A DNA stretch of 64,000 nucleotides from the NCBI RefSeq assembly GCF_014873855.1, contig NZ_JADBEL010000015.1, forward strand, positions 38,666-102,665. The letters run 5' to 3'. The DNA is from Sporosarcina limicola. GTDB lineage: Bacteria > Bacillota > Bacilli > Bacillales_A > Planococcaceae. Within the stretch, counting starts at the first letter, position 1. Each line of letters begins with the position of its first letter. Below the pieces are notes generated by a model, which had not been told where the DNA came from, did no database searches, and saw only the letters and a program-made list of their open reading frames with translations. Made by a program: the position numbers and the translations under genes. This document shows positions 9,300-18,908 of this stretch, piece after piece.

Positions 9300-10370
9300 C
9301 TAGCCTGCTAACCGTTGTTGCAACCATCTGTACGCTCGCCCATTCCAATAGAAAAATATACTTACTGCCCCTCCTTGTCTCATCACCTTTTTAGCAAGTA
9401 CTTTGACCGCTTTCTGCTCGTTCACCTTACGATCTGATAAGTAAATACCCAATAGCCCCCGATTAATCATTTTGTGAAATTTATTATCAGGCAAATCATT
9501 TGTATGTTTATCAGCCTCATGCAAAAAATGAATCAGTCTTTTACATAGTTCTTCATCGTTTGCATAATAACAGCAGAAATTCAAATCGCCGCCTTCACGA
9601 TCTTCATCCTGATCAATAAAATAATCCAATAGGATATGCAATCCTTGAATATAAGGAAAGTAGCCCTTGCGAATCCTATCAGCATGTCTTATTTCAAAAT
9701 CATTGCGTAGCGCATACGAAACAAGGCAAAAAACACCTAAAGTGGAGCCCGAACAAGCGGCAAATTCATGCCAACCCATTTTAGGTAACAGACTCTTATG
9801 TTTTTCATACCAACTTTTCAATCTTTCCTCTCGCTCTTCCTTACACACATGCTTATGGATTTGCAAATCACAATAATACTGACATAGTTCGAGTAGGTAC
9901 GGCTTAATCATTCCATAATTCGGCATATCACTTAAAATAGACTGACACATTTGCATAAGCTCAACCAAATAGTCTCCATCATCTTGATCTTCACGAAATC
10001 TGTAATAGAGTTTTGGTGATGCGTCGACGGTCAAGGCATCAATCATCGACTCATGTAAAGCGGCAAAATCTCTCGGATCCAGTGATGTACTTCTGTCGCA
10101 TAAGTTATCCAAGTAATCACTAATTGTCTGGTAAGCGACGATAAACTTGATAGCGGCATCTTTCTGTTCAAGGGCTGTCAACGCCATAATTGACCCGCCC
10201 TCACAGTGAAACATCTTCTGCTCAATACTTGCCAGCGATTGCTTTTTCAATTCTTGATTCGGAATTTCTTCTGCTCGTTTTTTCCAGTAGCTAAGCTCCT
10301 TATGAACCGCAGGCATAATCGTACGATACACCTGATTCATTAACGAAAACGGATGTAGAGGTAAAGTCAT
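9300..10370 (-). CDS. DUF2600 protein, tetraprenyl-beta-curcumene synthase type (YtpB)
   Basis: A protein of about 356 residues rich in helices. The motif DYLDNLCDRS (about residue 117) and the block GYFPYIQGLHILLDYFIDQD followed by DREGGDLNFC match the DUF2600/YtpB family. B. subtilis YtpB cyclises tetraprenyl diphosphate to a sesquarterpene. The frame is open to a TTG at 10406, but ATG 10370 follows GGGGTG with good spacing. It stands alone between a stress gene and an MFS relic. Assignment to terpene synthesis rests on the family. Confidence 0.8.
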   Translation of the reverse strand: MTLPLHPFSLMNQVYRTIMPAVHKELSYWKKRAEEIPNQELKKQSLASIEQKMFHCEGGSIMALTALEQKDAAIKFIVAYQTISDYLDNLCDRSTSLDPRDFAALHESMIDALTVDASPKLYYRFREDQDDGDYLVELMQMCQSILSDMPNYGMIKPYLLELCQYYCDLQIHKHVCKEEREERLKSWYEKHKSLLPKMGWHEFAACSGSTLGVFCLVSYALRNDFEIRHADRIRKGYFPYIQGLHILLDYFIDQDEDREGGDLNFCCYYANDEELCKRLIHFLHEADKHTNDLPDNKFHKMINRGLLGIYLSDRKVNEQKAVKVLAKKVMRQGGAVSIFFYWNGRAYRWLQQRLAG

Positions 10371-10457
10371 CTTTACAGCACCCCATTCTGTTGTCAATAT
10401 ATACAAGCTATCCTATGAACAAGACACTAACCCTATACTGAAATACTTCGATTTGGA

Positions 10458-10607
10458 TTAAACCATGATAACCTCTAATGAACTTCGTCTAGTGAGCAGT
10501 GTACTCACTACTGACAGAAGTGGTTGCACCGAGTACATTGCAGCAAATATAAACATCGATGCAAAACCTAAACTCAAGACCACTTTCCAAAACTGAAAAT
10601 CCCTCAT
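10458..10607 (-). pseudogene. MFS transporter N-terminal relic
   Basis: The 49 codons start at an ATG behind GAAGGG and read MRDFQFWKVVLSLGFASMF, then IFAAMYSVQPLL, which is the first helix and loop of a YnfM-type major facilitator. After QPLL the homology stops and a TGA-type stop follows within 18 codons. The remaining 350 or so residues are absent. It is a truncated gene between the terpene synthase and the TRAP operon. Confidence 0.5.
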
Positions 10608-10644
10608 TGAATACCCTTCACGAGCCGACGTGCCAGTCAATTGA

Positions 10645-11916
10645 CTATTCCATTTGCTCTGGAAGCCAGAGCGAAAGCTGCGGGAAGAGGATGACAATAA
10701 TAAGTACCATGATCATCAAGACAATAAAAGGGATGACACCTTTTACTACCGCTCCGAGCTTTTCTTTAGAGATACCACTCACTACAAACAGGTTTAAACC
10801 TACCGGTGGTGTGATCATCCCTAATTCCATATTAATGGTCATAATGATTGCAAAGTGTAATAAATTGATGTCAAAATAAATGAGCATCGGAAGCAAAATA
10901 GGTAACGTAATCAGAATGATTGAAACAGCTTCCAAGAACATTCCCATGAAGAAGAATAAAATGTTAACAATAATTAAGAATGTCCACTTATTCACATCAC
11001 TTTCAGCTATCCAAGCACCTATTTGTTGCGGTATTTGTGCATTCGTTAGATAGAGTCCGAATAAGCTTGCGGCTCCAATAATTAAGAAAATCATTGCTGT
11101 TATATTAATAGATTCAACAATAATCGGTCGAATATCTTTCCAGTGGAGTTCCCGATAAATAAAAGCTGAAACAATAATTCCATAAAACACTGCGATGACC
11201 GCGGATTCAGTCGGTGTAACAATTCCACTGTAGATACTACCAAGAATTAGTACAGGTAAAAAGGCGCCCCATATTGCTTTAAGTGAGCTTTTTCCTCTTT
11301 CCTCCCAAGTTGCTTTTTCTCCTTTTCCATAACCGTTTTTCTTCGCATAAAAAATAGCCGAAGAAATCAAAACGCCTCCAAGAAGCACACCAGGTATAAC
11401 ACCAGCCATAAACAGCTTGCCGATTGATACTTCCGCCGTAATTCCATAGATAATTAAAGGAATACTAGGAGGGATAAGAATCCCTAATGTCCCAGCCGCC
11501 GCGACGAGTCCCATTGAGTACTTTTTATCATAGCCAGCTTTAACCATTGCCGGAATCATAATCGAACCAATCGCCGCTGCTGTAGCCGGACTTGAACCAG
11601 AGATAGCCGCAAAAATCATACAAGCAAGAATTGTAACGACAGATAAGCCTCCCGGCAAATGCCCAACCCATGTTTTTAATGCTTCGATTAAATATTTTGA
11701 AATTCCACCGCGAGCTAATAATACACCAGCGAGTACAAACCCTGGAATCGCCATCATTGGAAACGAATCAAGCGCCGTAAATATTCTTTGTGGAACCATG
11801 GTCATGTTAAAATCAATTTGCAACAGAATAACCATGGTCGATAAAGCAAGACTAATCGCAATCGGTACTCTTAGAAGTAGCAATATGAAGAAAATACTAA
11901 GTAATAGGATTATCAT
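10645..11916 (-). CDS. dctM: TRAP transporter large permease (DctM)
   Basis: This 423-residue protein has 11-12 hydrophobic segments and typical DctM motifs such as MAIPGFVLAGVLLARGGIS, MIFAAISGSSPATAAAIGSI and LGILIPPSIPLIIYGITAEV. It is the transport channel of a tripartite ATP-independent periplasmic transporter and couples substrate import to sodium. Its start overlaps the dctQ end by about 20 bp, so the two are probably translationally coupled. GAGGAAAGGAAGAG precedes the ATG. Substrate is probably a C4-dicarboxylate or similar acid, inferred from the linked regulators. Confidence 0.9.
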   Translation of the reverse strand: MIILLLSIFFILLLLRVPIAISLALSTMVILLQIDFNMTMVPQRIFTALDSFPMMAIPGFVLAGVLLARGGISKYLIEALKTWVGHLPGGLSVVTILACMIFAAISGSSPATAAAIGSIMIPAMVKAGYDKKYSMGLVAAAGTLGILIPPSIPLIIYGITAEVSIGKLFMAGVIPGVLLGGVLISSAIFYAKKNGYGKGEKATWEERGKSSLKAIWGAFLPVLILGSIYSGIVTPTESAVIAVFYGIIVSAFIYRELHWKDIRPIIVESINITAMIFLIIGAASLFGLYLTNAQIPQQIGAWIAESDVNKWTFLIIVNILFFFMGMFLEAVSIILITLPILLPMLIYFDINLLHFAIIMTINMELGMITPPVGLNLFVVSGISKEKLGAVVKGVIPFIVLMIMVLIIVILFPQLSLWLPEQME

Positions 11917-12394
11917 AATGCTCTTCCTTTCCTCGTACCAAATTGACTAACCGTTCAATAAAACGTAATGTAAACAAAGTTCCGGAAATCGGCAAGATTA
12001 AATAGACAATCCACATCGGAATTCCAACATCTAGCGAGACCATACCCGAATGAAAACGATTTTCAACAAGAATAATGCCATAATACGTAAAGCCAAGACA
12101 AAATAAGATACTAACCGAGGTTGCAAAAAGATCAACAACTTTTTTAGCCCGTCGAGAAAGCTTGTCGTAAAGAATATCAACTTGAATATGGTGGTTGTAT
12201 CGCAAAGCGATTGGGAATCCTAGAAACGTCCCCCAAATAATTACGTATCTAACAACCTCTTCAACCCACGCTTTAGGTTCGTTAAAGATATACCGCATGA
12301 TGACACCATAAAATATGAGCGTGATTCCCGTAAAGAAGAATGTTCCCGCTGAAACTTCCTCAAATGAGTCCCAAAACTTTCTCAAACTTTTCAT
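11897..12394 (-). CDS. dctQ: TRAP transporter small permease (DctQ)
   Basis: A 165-residue protein with four hydrophobic segments and the DctQ blocks PKAWVEEVVRYVIIWGTFLG and ALRYNHHIQVDILYDKL. It forms the membrane complex with DctM and is needed for transport. GAGGGAGTG precedes the ATG. It lies between the binding protein gene and dctM in the usual P-Q-M order, with a hairpin at 12489-12517 separating it from dctP. Confidence 0.88.
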   Translation of the reverse strand: MKSLRKFWDSFEEVSAGTFFFTGITLIFYGVIMRYIFNEPKAWVEEVVRYVIIWGTFLGFPIALRYNHHIQVDILYDKLSRRAKKVVDLFATSVSILFCLGFTYYGIILVENRFHSGMVSLDVGIPMWIVYLILPISGTLFTLRFIERLVNLVRGKEEHYDNPIT

Positions 12395-12488
12395 TTTTCA
12401 CACTCCCTCTTCCACTTGCTGTACTAGCAAAATATGTCCGTTATAGTCCCCTCTATGCTAGACTGAAAACCCACTCATAAAATTCATA

Positions 12489-12517
12489 GGTGCCGATCAG
12501 ATTAGAAGATCGACACC
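12489..12517 (-). terminator. Attenuator-like hairpin between dctP and dctQ
   Basis: GGTGCCGATC at 12489-12498 pairs with GATCGACACC at 12508-12517 (10 bp with one wobble pair). It starts 10 bp after the dctP stop on the minus strand. Such hairpins usually let the binding protein be made in excess over the permeases. The T-tract is weak. Confidence 0.45.
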
Positions 12518-12526
12518 CATAATTTC

Positions 12527-13555
12527 TTACTTTAGATTGCGAATACCATCAATCAGTTCAGAAGTTATTGTTTCACCAAACTCATCGTATACAGGATCTA
12601 AAGCTTCTGCTATAGCCGTGCGTTCTTCATCAGTCAATTCAAGAACTTCAACTTTTCCAGATTTTTTAATATTTTCTAGGCTTGCTGCATTTTCGTCTGC
12701 TGCAAGTTGCCATTCGAGCTCCGTTGCTTCTTTCAATGCTTCTCCCACTTGTGTACGGATATCTTCCGGCATTTTGTCCCAGAATGGTTTGTTAACAAAA
12801 ACCGCATAGTCTAAGCGCCCGTGCTCACTAAGTGTCATATACTTTTGTACTTCTTGGTATTTTTGCGTATCGATATTGTTATACGTATTCTCTTGTCCAT
12901 CAACTGTTCCCTGTTGTAAAGCGGCGTATGTTTCACCAAATGAAATCGTTGCACTTCCAGCGCCAAGCGCGTTAAATTGTGCCTCTAACACTTTTCCTGC
13001 CTGCGCACGGAATTTAAGCCCTTTAAAATCTTCAGGTTTTTGTAACTGATGTTTGTTATTTGTAAAATGCTTGAATCCATTCTCCCAAAATACTAAGCCC
13101 ATGATATCGTTGCCTGCTAATTTATCACTGTTTAATAAAGACTTTGCTACATCACTTTCGAAAAACTTCTGTGCATGCGCTTGATTTTCAAATAAGAATG
13201 GCATGTCAACATATTGCCAGCGTGGATCTAATTTAACCATTTTTGTTACTGATGGAGCAATCATATGCACATTTCCAGAAACAAGTGCATCTAATTCATC
13301 GTTATCCCCGTATAATTGAGAAGATGGATAGACTTCTACTTTTGCTTTTCCGCCTGTTTTCTCTGCTACTAGCTCGGCAAAGCGCTCGGCTGCCTTCCCT
13401 TTCACACTATCAATAGAGGTAACATGTGAAAATTTAATAACAATGGGTTTATCGTCCGTTTTCTGTTCACCAGAGCCCCCCGTACTTCCCTCAGAACATG
13501 CTGCCACAACAAGTGCGAGCAAACTGATAATACTCAACATAAGTATTTTTTTCAT
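12527..13555 (-). CDS. dctP: TRAP transporter substrate-binding lipoprotein (DctP)
   Basis: A 342-residue protein with a lipoprotein signal (LLALVVAACSEGS, lipobox Cys at about 20) and a DctP-type binding domain: IVIKFSHVTSIDSVKGKAAE, KVEVYPSSQLYGDNDELDAL, GLKFRAQAG and GTVDGQENTYNNI. It captures the substrate outside the membrane and hands it to DctQM. The Arg of KFRAQ usually binds the carboxylate of the ligand. GGGGGAAAAG precedes the ATG. It heads the dctPQM operon. Confidence 0.9.
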   Translation of the reverse strand: MKKILMLSIISLLALVVAACSEGSTGGSGEQKTDDKPIVIKFSHVTSIDSVKGKAAERFAELVAEKTGGKAKVEVYPSSQLYGDNDELDALVSGNVHMIAPSVTKMVKLDPRWQYVDMPFLFENQAHAQKFFESDVAKSLLNSDKLAGNDIMGLVFWENGFKHFTNNKHQLQKPEDFKGLKFRAQAGKVLEAQFNALGAGSATISFGETYAALQQGTVDGQENTYNNIDTQKYQEVQKYMTLSEHGRLDYAVFVNKPFWDKMPEDIRTQVGEALKEATELEWQLAADENAASLENIKKSGKVEVLELTDEERTAIAEALDPVYDEFGETITSELIDGIRNLK

Positions 13556-13725
13556 TTTTCTTTTCCCCCTATTTTTTACGTTCTGTCAAAGCTTATATAG
13601 TAAAAAGTTAATAACCGATTGAGGTAATAATTTGCCATTCCCTTAGTTGTAAGGTTTGATGAGGGTACCACACGCACACCAACCGTAAAATGGACGTAAC
13701 AAGTTATCCCCCTTTATTAACTCGT

Positions 13726-14784
13726 TCACTCGTAGGTTGAATTTTCTTGAAACTTAGGAAGTGATTTTACATATTTTGCTCCAAACCGCTTTATATAATA
13801 ATTATAAACTGGTTGGAAGGCCTCTTCCCAAACTTGACGTTCCTCAGATGTCAGATGATAAATATCGATACAGTGACAATCTTCTAATTCCATTAATTTT
13901 TCATCATTTAACTTACGTGCCGTTTCCCATTCCCACTCATTTACTTCAACTAACGTGTCCGTAATTAGCACCTGGACGTCCTCGGGAAGCTCGTCCCAAA
14001 ACTGTTTGTTCATTAACAATGTATAACCTAAATAGCCATGATTACTCACCGTCAAATAGTTTTGCAGCAAATGAAGATTTTTACTCGTAATATTGGATAA
14101 TGTATTTTCTTGTCCGTCAATGTCCCCATTTTCTAAATGCTGAAACACAACATTAAAATCGATTTTCATAGGAACCGCACCAGCAATAGAAAATTGCTTA
14201 TCAATAATATCACTCGGCATAATTCTCATTTTCAGCTGTTGAAGATCCTCGGGGTAGCGAATCAGATAATCGCGGTTGCTAAGCTGTTTGAAGCCATTAT
14301 CCCACATGCCCAACATGAGGAGCCCTTGACTATCAAATTTTGAAACGAGCTCTTGACCGACTGGCCCTGCCAAATAGTCATGTACTTCCTCAATACTATT
14401 GAAAGCGAAAGGAAGATCAATTACTGACCATTCAGGGATAAGCGAAGTCACTTTTGATGTCGCAGGAGCAATCATTTGCACATCACCATTCGAAAGCGCT
14501 TCCATTTCTTCGCCATCCTTATATAGAAACCCATTTGGAAAAACCTGAACCTCTACATAACCCCCACTCCGCTCCTTTACTAACTGTGCAAACTTGCGAG
14601 CCGCCAATCCTTTTGGCGTTTCTTCACCCACAACATGGGAGAAACGAATAACAATCCGTTCTTCCTCACTTAATTGCTCAAAATCTACCGGGTAATTGGT
14701 AGACTGACAGCCACATAAGACAAAGAGCATAATTCCACCAATAAATACGAAAACGATTCGTTTGTAACTGTTAGTTAGCTCCAA
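13726..14784 (-). CDS. DctB-like periplasmic binding lipoprotein, probable co-sensor
   Basis: This 352-residue protein is a second DctP-family receptor with a lipobox (LFVLCGCQST) and the blocks IVIRFSHVVGEETPKGLAAR, QLKMRIMPSDIIDKQF and GDIDGQENTLSNI. The start is a TTG behind GGGGGAG. It lies between the two-component genes and dctPQM on the same strand. In B. subtilis the binding protein DctB sits beside DctS/DctR and acts with the sensor kinase, not only in uptake. The same order here suggests that this protein presents ligand to the kinase. It could instead be a spare receptor for the DctQM permease. Confidence 0.75.
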   Translation of the reverse strand: MELTNSYKRIVFVFIGGIMLFVLCGCQSTNYPVDFEQLSEEERIVIRFSHVVGEETPKGLAARKFAQLVKERSGGYVEVQVFPNGFLYKDGEEMEALSNGDVQMIAPATSKVTSLIPEWSVIDLPFAFNSIEEVHDYLAGPVGQELVSKFDSQGLLMLGMWDNGFKQLSNRDYLIRYPEDLQQLKMRIMPSDIIDKQFSIAGAVPMKIDFNVVFQHLENGDIDGQENTLSNITSKNLHLLQNYLTVSNHGYLGYTLLMNKQFWDELPEDVQVLITDTLVEVNEWEWETARKLNDEKLMELEDCHCIDIYHLTSEERQVWEEAFQPVYNYYIKRFGAKYVKSLPKFQENSTYE

Positions 14785-14890
14785 TTGGCTCCCCCAAATT
14801 AATAAATAATCTGATGATTGTTATTTTATACATTTTCACAGAAAACTCAATATTAAGTCGTTATTGAACGTTTTGATCTTTTTGGTATCA

Positions 14891-15559
14891 CTATTTCAAT
14901 GAGTAGAACCTAGTGGGCCTACCGACATTCCCGTATTGCATTTCAATATGAACTTTTTCTTTGACGGCCAAAAAATCTAGATACTTTCTCACTGTCACTC
15001 TAGCCATCCCTACATTTTGAGCTAACTGCTCTGCGGTGACTGGTAATGCCTCGCCTACTAGACCAAGCATGATTTGCTTCATTGTTAGCTCATTCAATCC
15101 TTTTGGCAAACTTACGCTGTTCCCCGTACTACCTAACCACTCATCAATGTCCTCTTGCCTCAGCTGGTTTAGGCCTCCTATTTTTTTCGCCATTTTATAA
15201 TAGTCTTGAAGCGATTTTTGAAAGCGTTCAAATCGAAAAGGTTTCACCAAATAGTCAACCGCCCCTAAACGCATCATTTCCTGAATTGTAATGGCGTCTC
15301 TGGCCGCTGTAATCATAACAACATCGCAAGGAACCCGCGCTGACCGCAGTTCAACTAAAATATCTAGACCAGAAATATCAGGTAGATACATGTCTAGCAA
15401 CACAAGATTAGGCTTTAGCTTTTTTATTTGTAGTAATGCATCTTTTCCATTGGCTGCTGCTCCAATAAAAGTGAAGCCAGTCATCTTTTCCAAAAATCCT
15501 TTATTCACATCTAATACCATCGGGTCATCCTCAACAATAAATACGGAAATCTTAGTCAT
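14891..15559 (-). CDS. Response regulator, CitT/DctR family
   Basis: This protein of about 222 residues has an N-terminal receiver (FIVEDDPMVLDVN, phospho-acceptor Asp in LVLLDMYLPDISG, conserved Lys in DYLVKPFRFERF) and a C-terminal helix-turn-helix (VTAEQLAQNVGMARVTVRKY). The upstream extension to 15649 lies inside the kinase gene; ATG 15559 follows GGGGGAG and overlaps the kinase stop. It should bind upstream of dctP, and probably of the DctB-like gene, when carboxylate substrate is sensed. Confidence 0.88.
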   Translation of the reverse strand: MTKISVFIVEDDPMVLDVNKGFLEKMTGFTFIGAAANGKDALLQIKKLKPNLVLLDMYLPDISGLDILVELRSARVPCDVVMITAARDAITIQEMMRLGAVDYLVKPFRFERFQKSLQDYYKMAKKIGGLNQLRQEDIDEWLGSTGNSVSLPKGLNELTMKQIMLGLVGEALPVTAEQLAQNVGMARVTVRKYLDFLAVKEKVHIEMQYGNVGRPTRFYSLK

Positions 15560-17129
15560 TTCTTTGTGTCTCCCCCACTTTGATAGTAAAGGTAGTCCCT
15601 GAATCAGATTGTGAGCAGACAGAGACTTCCCCTTTGTTCGATTCGACAATCTGCTTAACTAATGCCAACCCAATTCCCCTTCCTTCCTTTTCCTTTGTAC
15701 TGTAACCATATTCAAAAATTCTCCCCCACTTTTCTGGCAATCCACTTCCATTATCTTGAACTTCAATGAATAAAGATACAGCGTTTCCTTGTATAAGAAT
15801 AGTAACAATTCGATCGTTTAGATTTAAACAGGCTTCCATCGCATTATCAACTAAATTCCCTATGATTGTTACCATGTCGCCGCTAGAAAACCCGGTCATT
15901 ATCTCTGATAAAAATGAGTCTTCATCGATTATTAGAATGACACCCAATTCCTTCGCACGTGATCTTTTTCCAAGTAGTAGACCGAGTACAGAGGAATCAG
16001 AGATTGTATCTTTTAAAAATTGAATAACATCCTGTTCATCAGAAATTTCGTCCATTATCATGTTTAACGCATCTTCTGTCCGATCTAACTGCATTAAGCC
16101 TGCAATGCTATGTAATTTGTTCATATATTCATGATTTTGGGCACGCAATGCATCAACAAGTGTTTTTATTCCCGTTAACTCTTCCGCGAGAGTATGTGCC
16201 TCTTTTCGATCGGTCATCATCATTAAGGAACCCACAGGACGATCTTGAACTTTAATTGGATAAATCCTCACTAGATACATCCCCCCATGGCACAGCAGTG
16301 GACGATAGATTACTTCATTGCCATTTTGGGATTCCTTTGCCAACCAAGTATCCGGAAACAGCTCGCTCAACATGATTGAGTCACCATAGAAGTTTGTGTA
16401 CTGCTTCGCCAAACGATTCATAAATATAATTTTTGAATGTGCATCGGTTGCTAAAATACCAATATCCATTGCCTGCATCATGCTAGAACGCTCTTCGACC
16501 AGACGGGCAATTTCATAGGGTTCCAGGTTCAACGTTTGCCTTTTTAAATGATTCGCAATAATAAGTGACCCAATAAGGCCGATGAATAAACCCCAAAACA
16601 AGGATAAGAGCATATCGTTGCGATATTCAACAATCAAACTATGAATCGTCGGAGACAGAATACCTACAGTAACGACCCCAACCTGACTGACTCCATCCTC
16701 ATTCATTATCGGCACAAATGCACGAATAGCATACCCTAATACCCCTTGCGCTTTAGAAATATACTCGTGCTCAGATAAAGATGCCTGTTCATCGCCGCCT
16801 TCAAAAAGAGTTCCAAGCTTACTTTCGGAAGGATGGGAATAACGTATCTTCTCCATATCGAAGATAACAATATAGTCAACGTCAGTCGCTAAACGAACCC
16901 TCTCTGCAATCGGCTGAATGACAACTGAACCGCCATCAATTCCTACTTGACTTTTGACATCTGGCAATTGGGCTACTGTTCGAGCAATCGCAATCGCCCT
17001 CGCACCAATTTCCTTTTCAAAAGCAACAGAAATATTATGTATCATAATGATGCCACTCGTTCCGACAGAGAAAACAACGAGGATAAAAGAAAAGATAAAC
17101 ATTTTCATGCGCAATGAGATTTTGTTCAT
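15552..17129 (-). CDS. Sensor histidine kinase, CitA/DcuS/DctS family
   Basis: This 525-residue kinase has a transmembrane helix at 8-31, an extracytoplasmic sensor domain to about 170, a second helix (LLSLFWGLFIGLIGSLIIA), a PAS region, an H-box of the SpoB type (LRAQNHEYMNKLHSIAGLMQ) and a HATPase domain with N-box IIGNLVDNAMEA and G-boxes DNGSGLPE and GRGIGLALV. The family senses citrate or C4-dicarboxylates outside the cell. Its stop overlaps the regulator start, so the two are co-translated. Confidence 0.9.
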   Translation of the reverse strand: MNKISLRMKMFIFSFILVVFSVGTSGIIMIHNISVAFEKEIGARAIAIARTVAQLPDVKSQVGIDGGSVVIQPIAERVRLATDVDYIVIFDMEKIRYSHPSESKLGTLFEGGDEQASLSEHEYISKAQGVLGYAIRAFVPIMNEDGVSQVGVVTVGILSPTIHSLIVEYRNDMLLSLFWGLFIGLIGSLIIANHLKRQTLNLEPYEIARLVEERSSMMQAMDIGILATDAHSKIIFMNRLAKQYTNFYGDSIMLSELFPDTWLAKESQNGNEVIYRPLLCHGGMYLVRIYPIKVQDRPVGSLMMMTDRKEAHTLAEELTGIKTLVDALRAQNHEYMNKLHSIAGLMQLDRTEDALNMIMDEISDEQDVIQFLKDTISDSSVLGLLLGKRSRAKELGVILIIDEDSFLSEIMTGFSSGDMVTIIGNLVDNAMEACLNLNDRIVTILIQGNAVSLFIEVQDNGSGLPEKWGRIFEYGYSTKEKEGRGIGLALVKQIVESNKGEVSVCSQSDSGTTFTIKVGETQRND

Positions 17130-17342
17130 ATTTAATACCTCATCCCAATTCTCATTTTTTCGAAATAAACAATTCCAATTTCCCCTTCAACAAGAAAAAC
17201 TCGGATTTTTTAAAATCTCTAGTCGGACTAACCTGAAGGATTTTTGTTAATAGATCTGTCTCAGTTAAAAGATAGATTTTATATTTGAAATTCACTAATA
17301 AATCATCATAACTAGATGGTAAAATAGTGTCTACTCACATCT

Positions 17343-17386
17343 ACACCCCACAAAATCAAACTGAGGAATTTGATTTTGCGGGGTGT
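17343..17386. terminator. Long stem-loop between yitT-like gene and the sensor kinase
   Basis: ACACCCCACAAAATCAAA at 17343-17360 pairs with TTTGATTTTGCGGGGTGT with a single A-C mismatch. TTATTT follows on the plus strand, while on the minus strand no clear U-run follows. Neighbouring genes on both sides are on the minus strand, so it probably ends the YitT transcript despite the weak tail. The rest of 17130-17482 shows nothing else. Confidence 0.5.
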
Positions 17387-17482
17387 TTATTTAAAAAGTT
17401 ATATGGGCAAAAGGACATCTTCAAGTATCTTTAAAAATACGTAGGTCTTTATCGTAAATCATTTCACTAATCTAACAAATAA

Positions 17483-18349
17483 TCATGATGGTTTGCTTAT
17501 ATTCTCGCCTTCTCGTCTAAAGAATCCGAAAATACCTACTGTTTGAACAATGTTCGTAAAAGCATTTGGATCAATCTCACCTATTATTTTTTCCAAATCA
17601 TATAATTCATATCGGGTAATGACAAGATACAACATACTTTTATCTTCTTTTGTATAAGCACCTTTTGCAGGAATAATCGTTATACCTCGTACCATTTTTT
17701 GATGAATAGCATGCTGTAATTCATCTGCTTTGAGTGTAACAATCATTGCAGTCACCTTCTCATGACGCGTATGAATCATATCTATAACTGCTGTCGTTAC
17801 ATACAGTGCCAACATTGTATATAATGCATTTTCTGGTTCGTATAAAACGCCTGCCATTACGATAATGACACCGTTAAGAATTAAAAAATAAGTTCCAATT
17901 GGTTTATCCTGCAAACGTGATAAAACCATCGCTACAATATCCATACCACCTGTAGAAGCACCCAATTTCAAGGATAATCCGACACCAACGCCAGCAATAA
18001 CGCCGCCAAATACTGCATTTAAAATAATATCATCTGACACAGATAGCACAGGCAATAGCTCCATAAAAAGAGTCGCAAAAATAACAGACACAACGCTATA
18101 AATCGTAAAGCCTTTTCCTACCTTGAACCACCCTAGTATAAAGACAGGAATATTGAATAACAACAATAGAATCCCTGTGCTCACACGGATACCCAAATGA
18201 TCTTCAAACACACTAGAAGCAAGCTGTGCAGCACCGGCAAATCCACTTGCATACACATTTGCATTGATTAAGAAAAAGTTAAGTGATATTGCAACTAATA
18301 AAGAACCGAAAATGACGACAATAATCCGTTTTGCTTCGATAAAAAACAT
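17483..18349 (-). CDS. YitT-family membrane protein (DUF2179)
   Basis: A 288-residue protein with five or six hydrophobic segments in residues 7-180 (IIVVIFGSLLVAISLNFFLI, GFAGAAQLASS, GGMDIVAMVLSRL) and a cytosolic C-terminal DUF2179 domain (KGAYTKEDKSMLYLVITRYE). This matches the YitT family, common in Firmicutes in many copies; function is unknown. AGGAGGT lies just before the ATG. It is monocistronic. Confidence 0.88.
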   Translation of the reverse strand: MFFIEAKRIIVVIFGSLLVAISLNFFLINANVYASGFAGAAQLASSVFEDHLGIRVSTGILLLLFNIPVFILGWFKVGKGFTIYSVVSVIFATLFMELLPVLSVSDDIILNAVFGGVIAGVGVGLSLKLGASTGGMDIVAMVLSRLQDKPIGTYFLILNGVIIVMAGVLYEPENALYTMLALYVTTAVIDMIHTRHEKVTAMIVTLKADELQHAIHQKMVRGITIIPAKGAYTKEDKSMLYLVITRYELYDLEKIIGEIDPNAFTNIVQTVGIFGFFRREGENISKPS

Positions 18350-18456
18350 AAGTACCTCCTATGGGTGCGGATGAAAGTGCATTGCTAGAAACTCATTGTA
18401 CCGAATTACGCACTGAAATGGTACTTATCGAATGAAAAACGGGAAACACCCTCAAA

Positions 18457-18502
18457 AATGAGGGACGTCTTCGCTGCGAACAGACAGAAGACGTCCCTCA
18501 TT
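18457..18502 (-). terminator. Terminator of the NAD salvage operon
   Basis: AATGAGGGACGTCTTC at 18457-18472 pairs perfectly with GAAGACGTCCCTCATT at 18487-18502 (16 bp). On the minus strand the hairpin is followed by ATTTTTGAGGG. A further CCCTCA at 18449-18454 can pair with TGAGGG at 18459-18464, giving a competing smaller hairpin. Confidence 0.75.
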
Positions 18503-18539
18503 AATTGTCCAGACTCCGTGCGCCCTACGCTTTTTTTAA

Positions 18540-18842
18540 TTATACCATTTTCAACAAAGCTTGTTCCCCGCTCATTCCCGAATGAATACCCAGTCGTTCT
18601 GCCTCTAGTGTAACCGATTCCAGTGGTGCTTTTAGCAACTGCTCAATCGTCTTCACGCCGACTGCTCGACCCGCTAGTATTTTTCGCTCATGTAATTGCG
18701 TATTCAAAAGCCCAACATCTAACGCCCCACACATAATATATCCGTTATCATTTGAGATCGTTAGCAATGTCGTTTTTGGTAAACGGACTGTTACTGCCGT
18801 AAACGAATGACCTTCAAGTACAATTGGTGCCGATGAAATCAT
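18540..18842 (-). CDS. DUF1805 protein (YunC-like)
   Basis: A protein of about 100 residues. The blocks NDNGYIMCGALDVGLLNTQL and LAGRAVGVKTIEQLLKAPLE match the YunC/DUF1805 family, whose structure is known but not its function. ATG 18842 follows AAAGGGGCGG; the reading frame extends upstream to 18887 but has no ribosome site there. It follows nadD by 66 bp and precedes the operon terminator, so it is probably co-transcribed with the NAD genes. Confidence 0.75.
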   Translation of the reverse strand: MISSAPIVLEGHSFTAVTVRLPKTTLLTISNDNGYIMCGALDVGLLNTQLHERKILAGRAVGVKTIEQLLKAPLESVTLEAERLGIHSGMSGEQALLKMV

Positions 18843-18908
18843 CTTAACCGCCCCTTTCCTCTCTATACATATGGAAAAGCGCAGCAAAATGTTCGAATTA
18901 CAAACTTC

